DNA from: Lytechinus pictus
Taxonomy: Eukaryota; Echinodermata; Echinoidea; Temnopleuroida; Toxopneustidae
NCBI RefSeq assembly: GCF_037042905.1
Contig: NC_087248.1
Location: 255,501-319,500, forward strand
DNA: 64,000 nt
Reading direction: 5' to 3'
A model generated the notes under the pieces. It ran no database searches. It was not told the DNA's origin and was given only the letters and a program-made list of their open reading frames with translations. The translations under genes were made by a program, and so were the position numbers. How positions within the stretch are numbered: position 1 is the stretch's first letter; the number at the start of each line of letters is the position of its first letter. Below are positions 18,501 through 31,950 of this stretch, in pieces.

Positions 18501-19938
18501 CGAGAAGAAAAATCAACGCTTAAATGACGCATTTTGAGGGATATTCATCAAATTATGAGGAATTGACTTCACATCGTTTCGTAAGTTTCGTAGGAGGACT
18601 TCATTCTGTAAGTCCTCGTATTAATTTTTCGTAAATTAACGTTATTTGTTGAATGCGCCGTGCCTTCAATTATTCTGTATTCTGCGGCTGAGATGTAGCC
18701 GTGGGTGGGGCAAGGACAACTTTCCCATAGCATAGGCCATGTACTTTATTATCAGGGATTTGTGGTTTTCTCCTAGTCCTAAGTACCCATTCCCCTGGGG
18801 CAGTAATCTAAATATAACCCAGGTATACTAGTACATTGACTTTTATTGTTTTATGTCCTTATGAAAGAAGAATATAATTTGAAATAGAACTTCTTGGAAA
18901 AATGACATTAAAGCCACAATAATATATGTATTGGAGTACATGGAAGAGTAGTCCTTGCCTTACATCACTATGACATCCCATATGGGGCCAATTTGAAGTC
19001 TCCATGGGTATAGTGATTACCAATATTTACAACTTTAAAAAATTCATAACTTTCTTGTTGTTTGTCCAATATTGTTCAAACTTTCACCTATCAACTTGTC
19101 TGATTTTTCTTTTCCTTATAAAAACAAGTTTTTATTTGGGTTGGATTTCCCTTTAAATAAAAGTGAGTGAGAGAGAGAGAGAAGAATATGATATAGAATT
19201 TGAAAGGAATAGATAGATTTAGATCTAGAAACAAACAATGCCGATAGGAAGAATTCCCTGGCTTTGTGATGGCTACCCGAATTGTATGGCAGTCATGGCA
19301 GTGTCCCAGTGGCAGTGTCAGTGAGTCCAAATTTCGTGTGTGTCCATACTTCGCGGACGGTCATTATCTCAAAATCTAGCCAATATCCTTAAAATCTGAC
19401 GTCAACATGAAAAGCGACCTAAAAATACCCTTCCATGTAAGTTTCTTTAGGATGAGTTCAGTAGTCATGAAAATATTGACAAAAGATCGGCAAATTTGTC
19501 ACCGTTAGTGCCCGTTTCGAAGAAATCTGATATTCTCATTTTGCAAGCAGACATCATAAAAAATGTGACTTCAATGTGGTACCAACTGATTTTATAGCAT
19601 TTTGTCGTCAATCTGATATAAATATCTCACCTTTTGAGCTCGAGTTTTTGTTTAAATCTCCACACAAACTTTGGTCTGCGAAGTGTTGGGTCACACTTTT
19701 TCAGAACTGTTTTCCAGCACAGCCCGATTCGTCCATCGGAATAGAATTTTGAGATCGCAATACTGGCGAAACCCCTTGACCTACTTCACATTTTCATTAA
19801 AGATTTTATAGTTTACCATCTTGCTGTCAATGTAACTATTACTTGAATTGGTTTTGTATAAATTGTTAATATTTTGTGAACAGATTTAAGCCTGATGAAT
19901 AATTTTGAAAAGTCCTCAAAGTTTGGACACCCCATCAT
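18501..19938. other. AT-rich intergenic stretch with one MITE end
   Basis: The block near 18960-19160 ends GGGTTGGATTTCCCTTTAA with a TTAA, a terminus of a TTAA-type MITE also hinted at near 16866 (CAAAGGGGAATCCAGCC). The other end is not clear. No gene is recognised; ORFs here are short and unspliced. Confidence 0.4.
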
Positions 19939-20300
19939 ACCTCAAGCGATGTTCGTGCACCCCCAGACCCCGTGCAGGCTCCATTCCAGGCTCCATTCCA
20001 CTTCACTTCCGCTACACTACGCTCCACCTAACATCGAGACCCAAAACTCGCTCTGATACTCCCGAGTGACAAAGATGGGATTTTAGGGGGGGGGGGGGAA
20101 TATAAAATTCATGCAACATCACAATCTTTAAAAATAATTAAAACTAGTAATATTCTTACTTTACACAAAGTAATTTCACTTCTTTTCTTGTCACTCGGAG
20201 TGTCAGAGCGAGACTTGGGTCTTGATGTTCGGGTAGGTGGAGCGTAGTGTAGCGGTAGTGAAGTGGAGTGGAGCCTGCACGAACATTATTCGCTTGAGGT
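19939..20300. repeat. Inverted repeat with 120-140 bp arms
   Basis: ACCTCAAGCGATGTTCGTGC (19939) is mirrored by GAACATTATTCGCTTGAGGT (ending 20300). The arms continue through GAAGTGGAGTGGAGCCTGC and CTCACTCGG-type sequence to about 20078 and 20180, leaving a 100-bp loop with a poly-G run. The left arm duplicates CAGGCTCCATTC in tandem. The overlapping ORFs are artefacts of this repeat. Confidence 0.75.
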
Positions 20301-20866
20301 ACCCGAATTGAAAAAAATGGTGGGCATGGGCATGGCAAGCCATTGTCGTAATTTGTATAGTTGTCCGGACAGGTATCCGACAATCGCTTTCAAACACTGA
20401 AACAGCCATTTGAAATATTTGCGTGCAAAGTTTCTACAACTTTAATCCTGGGTTTTAGGTTGACTAGCCAGAAGGCTCCTAGAGAGTAAAAATCATTCAC
20501 TAACGTGAGCCACTTGTACACCCCGGCCCCGACCATTCGCCATACAGGGAAAGGTACAGGGTGGGACTGTTCTTAGACCAGTGCCGCTTCCAGTCTCTTT
20601 TTTTAATAGCAACGCACGAAGTAAAAGAGTCTGACTCATACCAATTTTTGTGTTGACCCAAACGTAGATTTGGTGTACTTTTATTTAACAGGATTTCAAT
20701 TTCCAATGAGTGAAATATCGTCCTTGATTGTAAGATTGTTTTCAAAATCGTGTATAATCATCAGGAAATTTTTCATTATTCTTGTCTGGCCCATAGTCTC
20801 CTACGTAAGGACCGTAACACGCCTTCGTGTGCTGAATAAAAGAAAGCTACCCACTGAACAGTGGCA

Positions 20867-20980
20867 TGGCGACCACAGAGCTGGATAAAAAAAGCTTCTA
20901 CCTGTTTCCGGTGAAGCATAATATTAAGAAGCTCCGTGATCCAGCGACTGTAGTCTTTTTCTCAGCTGACACTTAACATT
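20867..20980 (+). CDS. Small ORF, unknown, possibly a first exon
   Basis: An ATG in good context (GTGGCATGGCGACC) opens about 36 codons, beginning MATTELDKKSFYLFPVKH and closing at TAA near 20975. A GTGAAG within it could act as a weak donor. Composition looks protein-like, but nothing upstream or downstream supports a transcript. Confidence 0.2.
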
Positions 20981-21874
20981 TTGTTCACTATTTTTTTCTT
21001 ACACTAGAATTATTGTTGTCACATGTGGCGTACAATACCCCTTACATTTCAGGAGGATGGGAGTGTTCCCCTAAAGAAATAAGAATAAAAGAACCAAGAC
21101 TGAGGAAAAAGGAAGAAATAAAAAAATCAAAAGAAACTCAATTTCGCAAGGAAGAAAAAAAAGAAAGAGAAAGGGTAAGGGAAGTGGAAAGCAGATAAAT
21201 GATGCTCTGGATACTCATACTAGATTTATAGATAAGCAAAAAAAAAATAGCCATTTGGACTTTTTAATTCCTTGTACACGTTTATCTACACGAAACAAAA
21301 TTGCCAATCTGGCGAGGCTATCGTGTTTACCAGAATGCATCACAAGTAGTGTTTCATCCATCTGGGTGGATGAACCTCTATGATTTCGTGATATTTTTTT
21401 CTTTTTCGATCTGTCACGATCAAACACCATTGAACGAATCACGATCGTGAGCCGTTGTGTACGCGAAGAAATACAAATTTTTAAAAAGTGTTAAAAAAAC
21501 GCTCGAAACAGACGGCTGCCAGCTGTCTAATATTTGTCATGCAGTTTGACCTTTTATGACCTTCAGCTAACCTATGCTTTAATAATTCAAATGCCCAGTT
21601 ATCCACAGATTTGCATTTGATTTTTCATTAGCTTTAATTTGATACCAGACTTGTTTATTCCGTAAAATATCAAATTCATATTTAAGAGGTATGTGTAAAA
21701 GTGGGCGTGGCCTATGACGTCAATAAAAAAATTTGTCCAAGGGTGCCCAGGTGGCACCCATCGGATTCTTGAAGTAGACACCCTATACTACAACTTTCAA
21801 CAACAAAAAATTGCACACGTACCCAACTTGATGGTCATGCCATAATTTTGATCATATCTTCCAGACTAATACAA
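20981..21874. other. Spacer with no recognised gene
   Basis: It holds a purine-rich tract at 21065-21195 and AT-rich sequence. No splice-supported ORF or RNA was found. Confidence 0.4.
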
Positions 21875-22477
21875 TTAAAGGACAAGTCCACCCCAACAAA
21901 AAGTTGATTTAAATAAAAAGAGAAAAATCCAACAAGCATAACACTGAAAATTTCATCAAAATCGGATGTAAAATAAGAAAGCTATGACATTTTAAAGATT
22001 CGCTTATTTTCACAAAACAGTTATATGCACATCCTTGCTGGTATGCAAATGAGGAGACTATGATGTCATCCACTCACTATTTATTTTGTATTTTATTATA
22101 TGAAATATGAAATATGAAATGTTCTAATTTTCTCCTTATTATCAAGCGATACAGCAATTCCTCCCTGAACATATGGAATTAGCATTGTTTAATACTATAT
22201 GGTTTAGTGAAGTTGGTCCTTATTGTCAAATCTGTAAAAAAAAATGAAATATTGTATAATTTACACAATAAAAAACAAAAGAAATAGTGAGTGATGGACA
22301 TCATCGACTGACTCACCTAGTTGTGTAACGCTGTTTTGTGAAAAATAAGCGAAACTTTAAAATGTCATAACTTTCTTATTTTACATCCGATTTTGATGAA
22401 ATTTTCAGCAATATGCTAGGTTGATTTTTCTCTATTCATTCATGTCAGCATTTTCCTGGGGTGGACTTGACCTTTAA
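21875..22477. mobile_element. TTAA MITE, family C copy 1
   Basis: TTAAAGGACAAGTCCACCCC at the left and GGGGTGGACTTGACCTTTAA at the right, flanked by TTAA. Inverted subterminal blocks such as ATTTCATCAAAATCGGATG are shared with family A in style. It lies just upstream of CFAP298 and is non-coding. Confidence 0.85.
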
Positions 22478-22836
22478 GTATCTTTGACCTGCTATTTTAT
22501 GACAAGAAGTCTTTCTATAGAAAACAGATAAGTGCTGCCATTACAAGTTCATTATGTTACAAGAGTCTTTCTATGCTATATACATATGTTGCCAGGTTGA
22601 CTTTGTTGAACTCATAAAAGCTAAAAAAAGGAAAAAGATTTCGCACTGAAAAGAGTACATGTCAAGGGTAACATTATTTCATCACACAGGCGTCACTCAG
22701 TACAAGGTTATACCTGCAAAGTGGCATTAAAAATTATGCACGTTCAAAGTATACTTCATGGATGCTCTTTCAAATTTGTATTGACTTCATTTTTTTTCTT
22801 AGGTGTTTATGTTCGATTCTAGATTACCAGGGCACT
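22478..22836 (+). promoter_or_regulatory. Upstream region and possible 5'UTR exon of CFAP298
   Basis: A poly-pyrimidine tract ending TTTTTTTTCTTAG at 22801 looks like a splice acceptor, so 22802-22836 is probably the end of a 5'UTR exon whose upstream part was not located. No TATA box or RFX X-box was found in the 350 bp before the ATG. Confidence 0.4.
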
Positions 22837-25800
22837 ATGGTTAAGTTACACATCAAGAGAGGCGATGAGAGCCAGTTCTTGTTTGAGACAACAGTTCAGC
22901 AGCCATTGGATGATCTGATCAAACAACTTATCCTCATTCATAATGGTAGACTCAAAGTGGAGAGAATATGTTCGGGTGAGTTCACAGTGCACTCTTTACT
23001 AAAACCTATTTTAGTACTGCAGCAGAAGGGTATTGAGGTGGCATATGATCTTGGATACTTATTGATGTGTCAGTTGCATGTAGACTCGTCAGATGGCACT
23101 AAAATTCTGATCAAGTTTGCAATTCATAGTCTGAATGTTGGGTTAGGGTTTCAGTTTAGCCTTTTTGATTTTAATAACACTGTTGGTAGTGAAGCAATGT
23201 TGTGCATATATGTAGATTGGTTTAACAAGAAATTTGAATAAAGATGTACTGGTGATATGTGTATGACATTATTTACCATCTCATTTGCACCCCAACGATG
23301 CCCTAACATTCTTGTTTCTCGTTTCAGGAAACTATTGGCATACAAAACTTAAAGATAAATATATCTATCCAATGATTCAAAATGAGTGATGTTCTAATAA
23401 AGATAATCAATTTGCATGGATATGCGTTGGAGGTGGTTATATGACTCTTGTTCTAAAAGTCTATTTCTCATGTCATCTCTATTACAATGGTTAAACCAAT
23501 TTTGTATAACAATCAATCAGTGTTTGGTCCAACCATGATTTGATCTTATCAGTGTTGAAATTCCATTTTTTAGGTAGCCTTTTGAAGAAAATCACCAGAG
23601 CCATTTTCAATTTTCAAGAGCCATTCTTTTTTCCAAAAAATTTTCATGAACCATTGAATAATTATTGTTTCGCATCGCTGTTTGTGCAATTTGCCCTGCT
23701 TGTTTAATTTTTACAAATTCATGTATTACTTATCACTTGGGCTAACTGTCATTTAGCCTATAAATGCTCAGATGGTCTATGATCCTTTTCCACTTTATCC
23801 ATTTAGTCCTTAATAATCATATTAATATTTTATTCATAAGCAGTTCATCTAATCATAGAGATGAAGTGGTGTCAGACCAGGGTCCCGTAATGTTCCTCAC
23901 AAAGTTTAGAGATTGATTGTCCGCTTGATATCTATGATTGATTGCGCATACATAGTCAATGGAATTTATCATAGAAAAAAATGTTCTACGATGATTGGTA
24001 AGCTCCGTGTTACAGATTCCATGTCAGGTTAATTGGTATGGTCTTGATTTAAACAGACCCACTTTGATGATACCAAATGGAAAGTATGATGTAGACCAAA
24101 TGGTTATATGCTGTGGAGGTAGACTTTGATGTTAATACTAGTCTGCAGGCACAGACCCTGATTGAAACTTTAATCAACAAGTGGGTCTCCGTGCAAAGAC
24201 TAGCACATACAAAACTTGCTAAGAGGGCATTCAGTATACTGTACAAGGCATTATAGACTGCACATTCAGACCCTAAACTAGAGTTTGCACAGCAGACTGT
24301 ATTGATACTGTGTGATATTGAATATGTATTTCTAATTTTTTTGTGTGATTGTAGAAATCAATGAATTGTCTGAGCATGGTACTACACTACCTCCTAACAT
24401 GCAAGGTTTGACTGATGATCAGATCATTGATCTCAAGCTAGTTGATGAATGGGGACAGAAGTGTGAACCAAGTGGAGGTTCAGTTGAATGTAAGGATCCT
24501 ATTGGCAGGAGAAACGGCAAAGGTAAACCATCCCCTCACACAACCTCCTCTCTGCTTTGTGTCTGTCTCTTTCTTTTATTCTCCTCAAGTTCTTGTTACT
24601 AAATTCATGATTGACAGTCATGTCAATGGAATTGGTATGGTATTTTGTAAAAAGATTATTGTTAAAGGAGAATGAAACCTATAGAACAAGATAGTTTGTG
24701 TGAAAACAGAAAAATCAAAGAAACAGATCAACGAAAATTTGAGAAAAATCTAACAAATAATGAGAAAGTTATGAGCATTTGAATATTGCGATCACTAATG
24801 CTATGGAGATCCTCACATTGGCAATGCAACAAAGATGTGTGATGTCACTTGTGAACAACTCTCCCCATTACCTTATATCTGCCTCTTTTATCACATCTAT
24901 CAGTAGATCATGTGTTCTTTCCATAGGAGGGCATGTAATGCAGATTTTTAAATACATCATGGATAAAGAGTTTGTATCACCATAAGAAAAAGGAAAAAAT
25001 TGACATTTTGGGGGTATTTTTTAGTCCATCAAAGGGAAAGTTGTTCACATGTGACATCACACATCCTTGTCGCATTGACAATGGGAGGATCTCTATAGCA
25101 TTAGTGATTGCAATATTCAAATGCTCTAATAACTTTCTCATTATTTGTCTGATTTTTCTCAAACTTTCTTTGTTCTTATTCTCTGACTTTTGTGTTTCGA
25201 CACAAGCCTACTTCTTCCAAATGTTTCATTCCCCTTTAATATTATTGTAAATTTTATTACTACTACTACTACTACTACTACATGTACTACACGACTATTG
25301 TTTTTAATACATTATTTACAAACAGAAATAGCAGGTGCATATCAAGGTCAGGTTATCCAGATGCAGAGTTAATCCAATAATCTGTCAATATTCCTCCCCA
25401 TATCTGACCCCATAGTCCTGATATTGTCAACTGTTAAACTTGGGTATTGCTCATGTGTTATTTATTTCTATGTCTGGTTCTTGCTGTCTCAAATTCACTC
25501 TGATAAAATTTTCTGGTTAGTTCTACATGTAGTATAAAGGATAATTCCTTTCTGGTTATTCAGTGTTATGCACTTTCTCCACTCAGTTGGGAGTCTAACA
25601 TTGCTATCATATCTGCTTCTGATATTTCATTGGTTGACATACATGTATAGTATTGATATAGAAAATGTTTTCAATCCGAAAATAGTATTTAAGTTGATTG
25701 TTTCTGTTCTCGGATACAGGTTGACACTAGAATGTGCTTAATCTATTTTGGAATGTTTTCTTTTTTTCAGCTCCAAATGAGAAAATGAAAGAAGTTTTGA

Positions 25801-28800
25801 CAAAGACAGTCAGTGAAGCCAAGAAAATCATTTCAAAAGTAAGATCCTTTTATTGTCTTTATCATTATGTTAACAGAGTGCAATGATAAATCATTTGTGC
25901 AAGAGCCTTGAATCAGTTGTATACTGAAAATGAAGTAATATTAGAGGTTCTTACAGTAGTTCACACATGGTGGGAAGTACATGTAAGCTGAGCTTTGAGA
26001 TCCAATATCTCTCTCATGATCAGAGTATACCAAAGAGTATACAGAGTATACAAACTGTATGTACAGTACATGTACTTGTGCCTTTTATTTATACATAGGT
26101 TTGGTTTGCATTTCATTTTCCTATAAGAGACTCATATTAGACATTCCTATCCCATATGTCTGTCATGCAGTAGTTTTTCAGCAGCTAATTGAACTCAAAG
26201 TTGAAATAAGCTAATACATAATAGTTGTGATAAGTTTCAGTACCTCTTATCAATCTCTCACTGGTATCTAAATAATATAATTGATCACCATTTCCACATA
26301 CTGACTCAAGAGACAGAGAATCAAATATTGAGATAAATGTGTTTGAAGTTTAGCGTTCTTTGTAAGACGGTTCTTACAAAGAGTTACGATTGATTCGATC
26401 AACCAAAATTACATGGAAATCCAACAATGTCATAATTTTTCTCCAGGAAATTTGCACAACGTCCTTTGTAAGCAATGAAAAGCACACTGTATTTTCTAGA
26501 AAGCAATTAATATACATGTATGACTTACCATCATAGCTAGAAAATGTTTTGAACAAATATGCATTTTAGATGTTGACGTTGCTGGCTTTCCATATTTGTG
26601 GTTGATCAGATCATTCGTTAAATCTTTGTAAGACGGGGCCCATAGATATTTGAGTTAATTTAATTGTTGATTCCTGTACATTGGTAGTACAATACATAAG
26701 GAGTCGGGTGTAACCATTGCAGGGTAACCAGTCATGGAAAATCCTGGAAAAATTTGTGGTCATGGAAAGTCAGGGAATTTGGATAGTTTGTGAAAAGTCA
26801 TTTTCATTTTCATTTCTAGAGAATTTTAAATTTTGGGTGTTGGTAAAACTAAAATGGTATCCTGGTCAAAAACAGCCCATATACAAATGATAATAGATGT
26901 ACATACATGGCATGAGTAAGATGTGGAACAGATGGCTGTGAGGAGAGGTGGAGGCCATCATAACATGTGTGATTTTGAAAACCGTGCCAGAAAGGAAGTC
27001 ATGGAAAGAAGCTATTTATTCATGAAAAAGTCATGAAATTCTGTTTTCAAATTTCTATGGGAACCCTGCATTGGAGATTTAAAAAAAAAAGACTTTCATA
27101 TTTTGGGCTTTTGGGACACTAAAATGGTGACAATAATATGTAATTTGAGTTTATAAACAATTGTTACCAGAGTCACATATATTTGGGATGGTATGGCCAT
27201 GTGTAAACACTCCTTGAAATTTTTTTATACAATTTCAGATTCAACTATTGTCAGAACATCTTTGCATGTTTTTTAAATACTTTTCTCACAATATAGAACC
27301 AAGCATCTGCTAATGTGTGTGTAACACAACCAATGATAAAGGATGCTTTAGACCAGTTAAGGGGTGCAGTTACCATTGTTTACCCCATGGGATTACCCCC
27401 TCATGATCCTATTAGGATGGAGTTTGAAGGCAGTGAAGAACTGGATGGAACTCAGGTTTGTATCATGCCTTTTTAATATCTGATGTGATTCCTGTGTGTA
27501 AAAGCTACAAGAAGCAGAACATTCTGTGTATTATCTGTCATCCACATAACAATTGCATATCACTTCTATTCTGTAAATTCTTTTTCAGTGTTGTGTGTAA
27601 AGCCAGATAGCTGATACCAAGGTCAATATTTTGCGGTAACGTCCGAGGACCTAGCCTCAATGCCAAGGCAAAGTCCAAGCTATCCAATAGTCAAAGACAC
27701 AGGATGACACTGATTCATATGTATAAAAGATGTAACCAAAACAATATGAATTTTGTTATAACCAGCTTCCTTTACTTTGAGTGTACATGTACATTTATTG
27801 TGTTGAATATATTACATTTTGCTTTTATTATCATATTGTTTTTTTTTTGTTTTCTTTCACCATTATTGTATGTTCTTATGATTTATGTCATATGATTTTG
27901 TGTTTTTGTCATTACCATGTTTGATTGTATATTGTACATTTTTATTGTTGTGTGTATGGACCCCTACGAAAAACAGCATGTGCTGATAGGGGGTTCCATC
28001 CCACAAGTGGTAAATAAATTAAATAAATCAATAAATTGAATAAATCTACAAACTTAAACAAAACAGTCATTCAAGTTGGTCACAGATGTAGCATACATGT
28101 ACATGTGTACATATTAACTTTATACTGAAACTTGTTATGTTCGAGTTTGTAATACAAATAATGATCAGTACAGTATGTTACTGATGTCGGTATTAAACAT
28201 GAAATAATGAATATGAAAGATTATTTTCATACTTTCCATCTTGTACAGAAACATGGGCATATCATACTTCTCAATTACCCCTTTTTAATAGGGACTATAA
28301 ATAGTAATCTACTTTTGTCCATATTTTTGTGAGTTTGTCCATAGAAAAATGCCCTTATTTTAAAAATGTTTTTGTAATCCTTTGTCCCTGTCTGTAGGCT
28401 TACAATGTTGGCAGTCCTTTGATAGTTTGCATTACGTTTACATACTGGTATACATTATATCATAAGGTACTTTACCAAACATCTTTCTTGCAGGAATCCC
28501 CCAAGAACCTTTCTGTCGCTGATCCTCAGACTTTTATTATAAACAAGGCAATTGGGTTCTTTGAAAGCCTTTTGAGGCTTTTGAAACTGTTTTCCTGTGA
28601 TGAGCCTCTGCCCAACTTTGCCAGACGCCCATTGTTTTTTTATGGTGAAAAATGAGGATAAAATAAGATTGAAAGACACCTATAGGATTCCTGCAGAAAA
28701 GATAGAGCTCTGACTATTTATAAAGATGCTGAACCAATTTTGTTATGTGACTTTTTTTCAGGCATCTTTATCAATCCTTGAGGAAGACAGCACATCACTC

Positions 28801-31800
28801 TGGTTTTCTGGTAAAGAGATGCACAGAGGGAAAAAACTTTGTGATTATATTGGAAAGAATGAAAAGACAAAGATCATTGCTAAATTGCAAAAGGTATGTA
28901 TTGTACTTGTAATCATAGTGTAACATTTTATTTTTCAAACCATACAGTATCTAGCCTCTTTGCAGTTCTATATTTATGCGCTTGGATACAAGAGAGTAAT
29001 TAATGTCAAGCATGTATATTTTAATCAAAAATAGCATAATTTTCTAGTTTTATTTCCTATTTTATCTTGTACAAAGCATCTCCTTAACATATCTTACTTT
29101 TATATATTTTTTTTTTAATTGCGTGTCTGTGTATCTGTTTTATTTTGACTGAATTGATGTTTGTAAAGCACCTTAGCATAATTCCATTTTTCATCTTTTA
29201 GCAGGAATCCTACTATAAGGCACCATGTCTCTTTCTTGGCAGCCTTCCCACACTCCCCATATTGACTCTTGCAATTCGGTGGATTCACAATACGGTGTAC
29301 CATCTATCGGTTGCAGTGGACAGGCTAATATCTAACTTCGGGTCGACATCGCAAGCAGGTGCAGGCAGCGCACACTGTGACTATGATATAATGAAAACCA
29401 TAAGTCAAAAGCGGAGGAAAAACTCATTGAAAATGGTCTAAATTTCGCAAATAAATTTCTCTCCAAGCTCTCCTGGACCCTGGTAAACAGCATATCGTAT
29501 GGCATGCATGCATAGCATGCAACAGATGTTGACTTTTACTCATAAAGCAGTGGCGTAACAGGCGGGGGGGCAGGGGGGCAGGGGGGCAAGCTGCCCCCCC
29601 TGGCGGAGCTCACCGGGAAAATAAATAAAAAACTGGAAAAATAAAAAGAGGGGGGAAAGGGAAAGGAAAGAAAAAAAGGGAAAGGGAAAGGAAAGAAAAA
29701 AAGGGAAAGGGTAAAGGGAAAGGGAAAAGAAAACTAAGAAAAAACATTAAAAAAGGGAAAACGGAAAGATAACGCGAAAAGGAAGGAAAAAACAACAAGT
29801 GAGAAAGAAAAGTTCGCCCGATATACAAATACGTTAGCATGATTAGTAAGACAGGGAAATAAATTAAAGATGACAAAAAGGCAAACAAAAGCGGGAAATA
29901 AAGGCAGAATGGAATTAGCCAAAATCTAAATTGGAAAATAAAGAATAGGGACAAGATAACGTACACTACCGGGCTGCCGAGGATTGAGATAACGAGCGGG
30001 AAGAAAAATGGATGGTATATAGCATAATGTCGTATGAAAGTCTATCATAAACTTGCTAAATCTCCAAAGGCTCTGTCCAAGAGTCAAGACCCCGTGCAGT
30101 GGGGGCTCTTCCTCTGTAACCTTTAATGGGTTCTATAACGGGCCCCTATATGGACCCTTCCTGCATTAAGCTTTACGTTGAAGCACTGGCGTACCGGGGG
30201 ATGGTTCCACAGCCAAGGGGAAATAAAAGAAAATAAAGGAGGCAGCGAAATGAGATGAATGAAAAAAAATATATGACATGATATTTGCTATAATGATGTA
30301 AAAATCTATCACATAATTAGAATTTAATTTTAACAGGCCTTTTTTTTTCTGGCTCGCTTCGCTCGCTGGCGACTTTTTACAAATTTTCCCACATTTGCTA
30401 TGGTGTGCCCCTCACAATATTTGGATGATTACGATACACAACTGCATTGAATTTATGTGTTGTGTTAAAGCTATATAAAAATATACACGCAATTTGATTA
30501 AAATAAGTGGCCATCTGTAAGGTTTAAAATGGCTTTGATATCAAGAGGTTCCGGGGCTCTGCCGTGGACCCCACCCATAAAGCACTGTTATATGGATGAG
30601 TTTGAACCATGTCCCCCAAAAGTTCTGAATATTTTCTGAATATCACGTTAAAATCTATCTTCATGTTAGATTCTCATGAAAAGGTGATTTTTTATCTCGC
30701 TCGCTTCGCTCGCTCGGGACCTATATTAAGCTACTTCTTGCCAGGAGCGCCATACTCGGCCCCCTCGAGCATATAGAGCTTCGCCCTGATGCTCACAATC
30801 ATAACAAAAATCCTGTTCACTGTGGCGTACAAAAAAGGAAAGAGAGGAGGGTGAATATGGTATCATCTTTTTAACATTATGTCAAAATCTATCACAAAAT
30901 TGGATTTTTGCAAAAAAAATGTCAAAAAAAATTTGCTCGCTCGCTCGCTTATATATATATATATATATTTGCCCGATACGCCATATCACCCCCTCAAAAT
31001 TTTTGCCTTATGACGCCATTGCCTGTTCCATGATATGACCGGGAAATTTTTGACTCTTGCCCCCCCTGGCCACCGACCCCTGTTACGCCGCTGTCATAAA
31101 GCATTGTGAATTTTGACCTGTCTGCTGCAACCTATAGCTGGCACACAGTATTGTGAATCCACCAAATTGTGAAGATTAACAATGCTTGCTAGATTCCATC
31201 CTGAAAGGTTTGGCTCTGGCTTTCATTCCTTATATTATATTTTTGTAATATTCATAGAAAGGACAAGGAGCGCCAGCAAGAGAAGCTGTATTCAGTGAAG
31301 ACGAGAGAAAACAGATGATGTTACATGCATACAAAAAACAAGAAGAATGGAAGGTGAAAATAAAAACTTGACTTAATTCCAGAGGGGAAAGGGGAGGGTG
31401 AAATTATTTGACTTTTCTTGAGATTACTTAGTCGAAGATTTATAGAGATAGAAGTTTTGAGTGGATGAAGTTTGCAATACTAATGGATTGATTTCATAAG
31501 AAGAATGCCAGTTATTATTGCAGTTTTGTGAGTGCAATATGTGGTTACAAGGGAAGAGAATGAATCACTTCATAATTTTATAATTTTTGTCTCTGATTTT
31601 GATTCATTTCACACAGAAGTACATGTTGTATGTTTCACTCTATGATTTGCTCAAGCTATCGAAAGGAATTTATAAAACAATGGACTTGTCCACTATCATA
31701 TTTTTTTATTCGTTGAATGTCTTATTTACATGTAACTCTATGACATGTAAAGAGAGATGTCTGAGTTAACTCATTGTATTCTGCAATCAACTTTATTTGG

Positions 31801-31950
31801 AATTTAATACATTTATTTGAACTTCGTTTTTATTTACAGAAAATGCAAGAAGAAAGTGAAGATGCTTACCTGAATTCATCATGGGCAGATTCCAATCAGC
31901 TTAAAAGTCAACTGCAAGGGATCAATATCGTCAAATGGGGTCCTCGATGA
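22837..31950 (+). CDS. CFAP298: CFAP298 (C21orf59/Kurly), cilia- and flagella-associated protein
   Basis: Seven exons, all with GT-AG borders: 22837-22975, 24355-24522, 25771-25838, 27297-27455, 28762-28893, 31258-31353 and 31840-31950. They join to 873 nt, exactly 290 residues plus stop, the same length as the human protein. Recognisable segments in order are MVKLHIKRGDESQFLFE, LPPNMQGLTDDQI, DEWGQKCEPSGG, DPIGRRNGK, APNEKMKEVL, DQLRGAVTIVYPMGLPP, DYIGKNEKTKIIAKLQK, GQGAPARE and a WGPR end. The family is a cytoplasmic factor required for outer and inner dynein-arm assembly and ciliary motility, mutated in human primary ciliary dyskinesia. Introns carry several MITEs and, in intron 5, a 1.5-kb hAT-like element. 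No frameshift or missing exon is seen, so the gene should be functional. Confidence 0.97.
24662..25239. mobile_element. TTAA MITE in CFAP298 intron 2, family B
   Basis: TTAAAGGAGAATGAAACC at the left and GTTTCATTCCCCTTTAA at the right, flanked by TTAA. The interior blocks GAGAAAGTTATGAGCATTTG and GTGACATCACACATCC are inverted about the centre. Non-coding. Confidence 0.8.
25258..25282 (+). repeat. TAC trinucleotide microsatellite
   Basis: About eight copies of TAC in CFAP298 intron 2, next to the family B MITE. Confidence 0.85.
26371..26643. mobile_element. MITE family F in CFAP298 intron 3
   Basis: TTACAAAGAGTTACGATTG and its inverted right end ATCTTTGTAAGACGGGGCCC enclose mirrored GGAAATCCAACAATG / GTTGCTGGCTTTCC blocks. 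The family recurs at 47775-48256 and as fragments at 44380-44445 and 52796-52870. Confidence 0.7.
27860..28045 (+). mobile_element. Possible 3' tail of a LINE-type retrotransposon
   Basis: A GGACCCCTACGAAAAACAGC...GGGGGTTCCATCCC hairpin is followed by an A/T-rich simple tail built of AATAAATC/AATAAATTG units, the structure expected of a LINE 3' end. No reverse transcriptase sequence is attached. It lies in CFAP298 intron 4. Confidence 0.45.
29548..31093 (+). mobile_element. hAT-like non-autonomous transposon, copy 2, in CFAP298 intron 5
   Basis: It starts CAGTGGCGTAACAGG and ends CCTGTTACGCCGCTG, flanked by a perfect 8-bp duplication TCATAAAG (29540-29547 and 31094-31101), the hallmark of hAT insertion. 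The purine tract at 29640-29800 and three diverged internal blocks with CTCGCTTCGCTCGCT match the copy at 8474-10086 in reverse. No transposase is encoded. It leaves the flanking splice sites of CFAP298 exons 5 and 6 intact. Confidence 0.88.
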
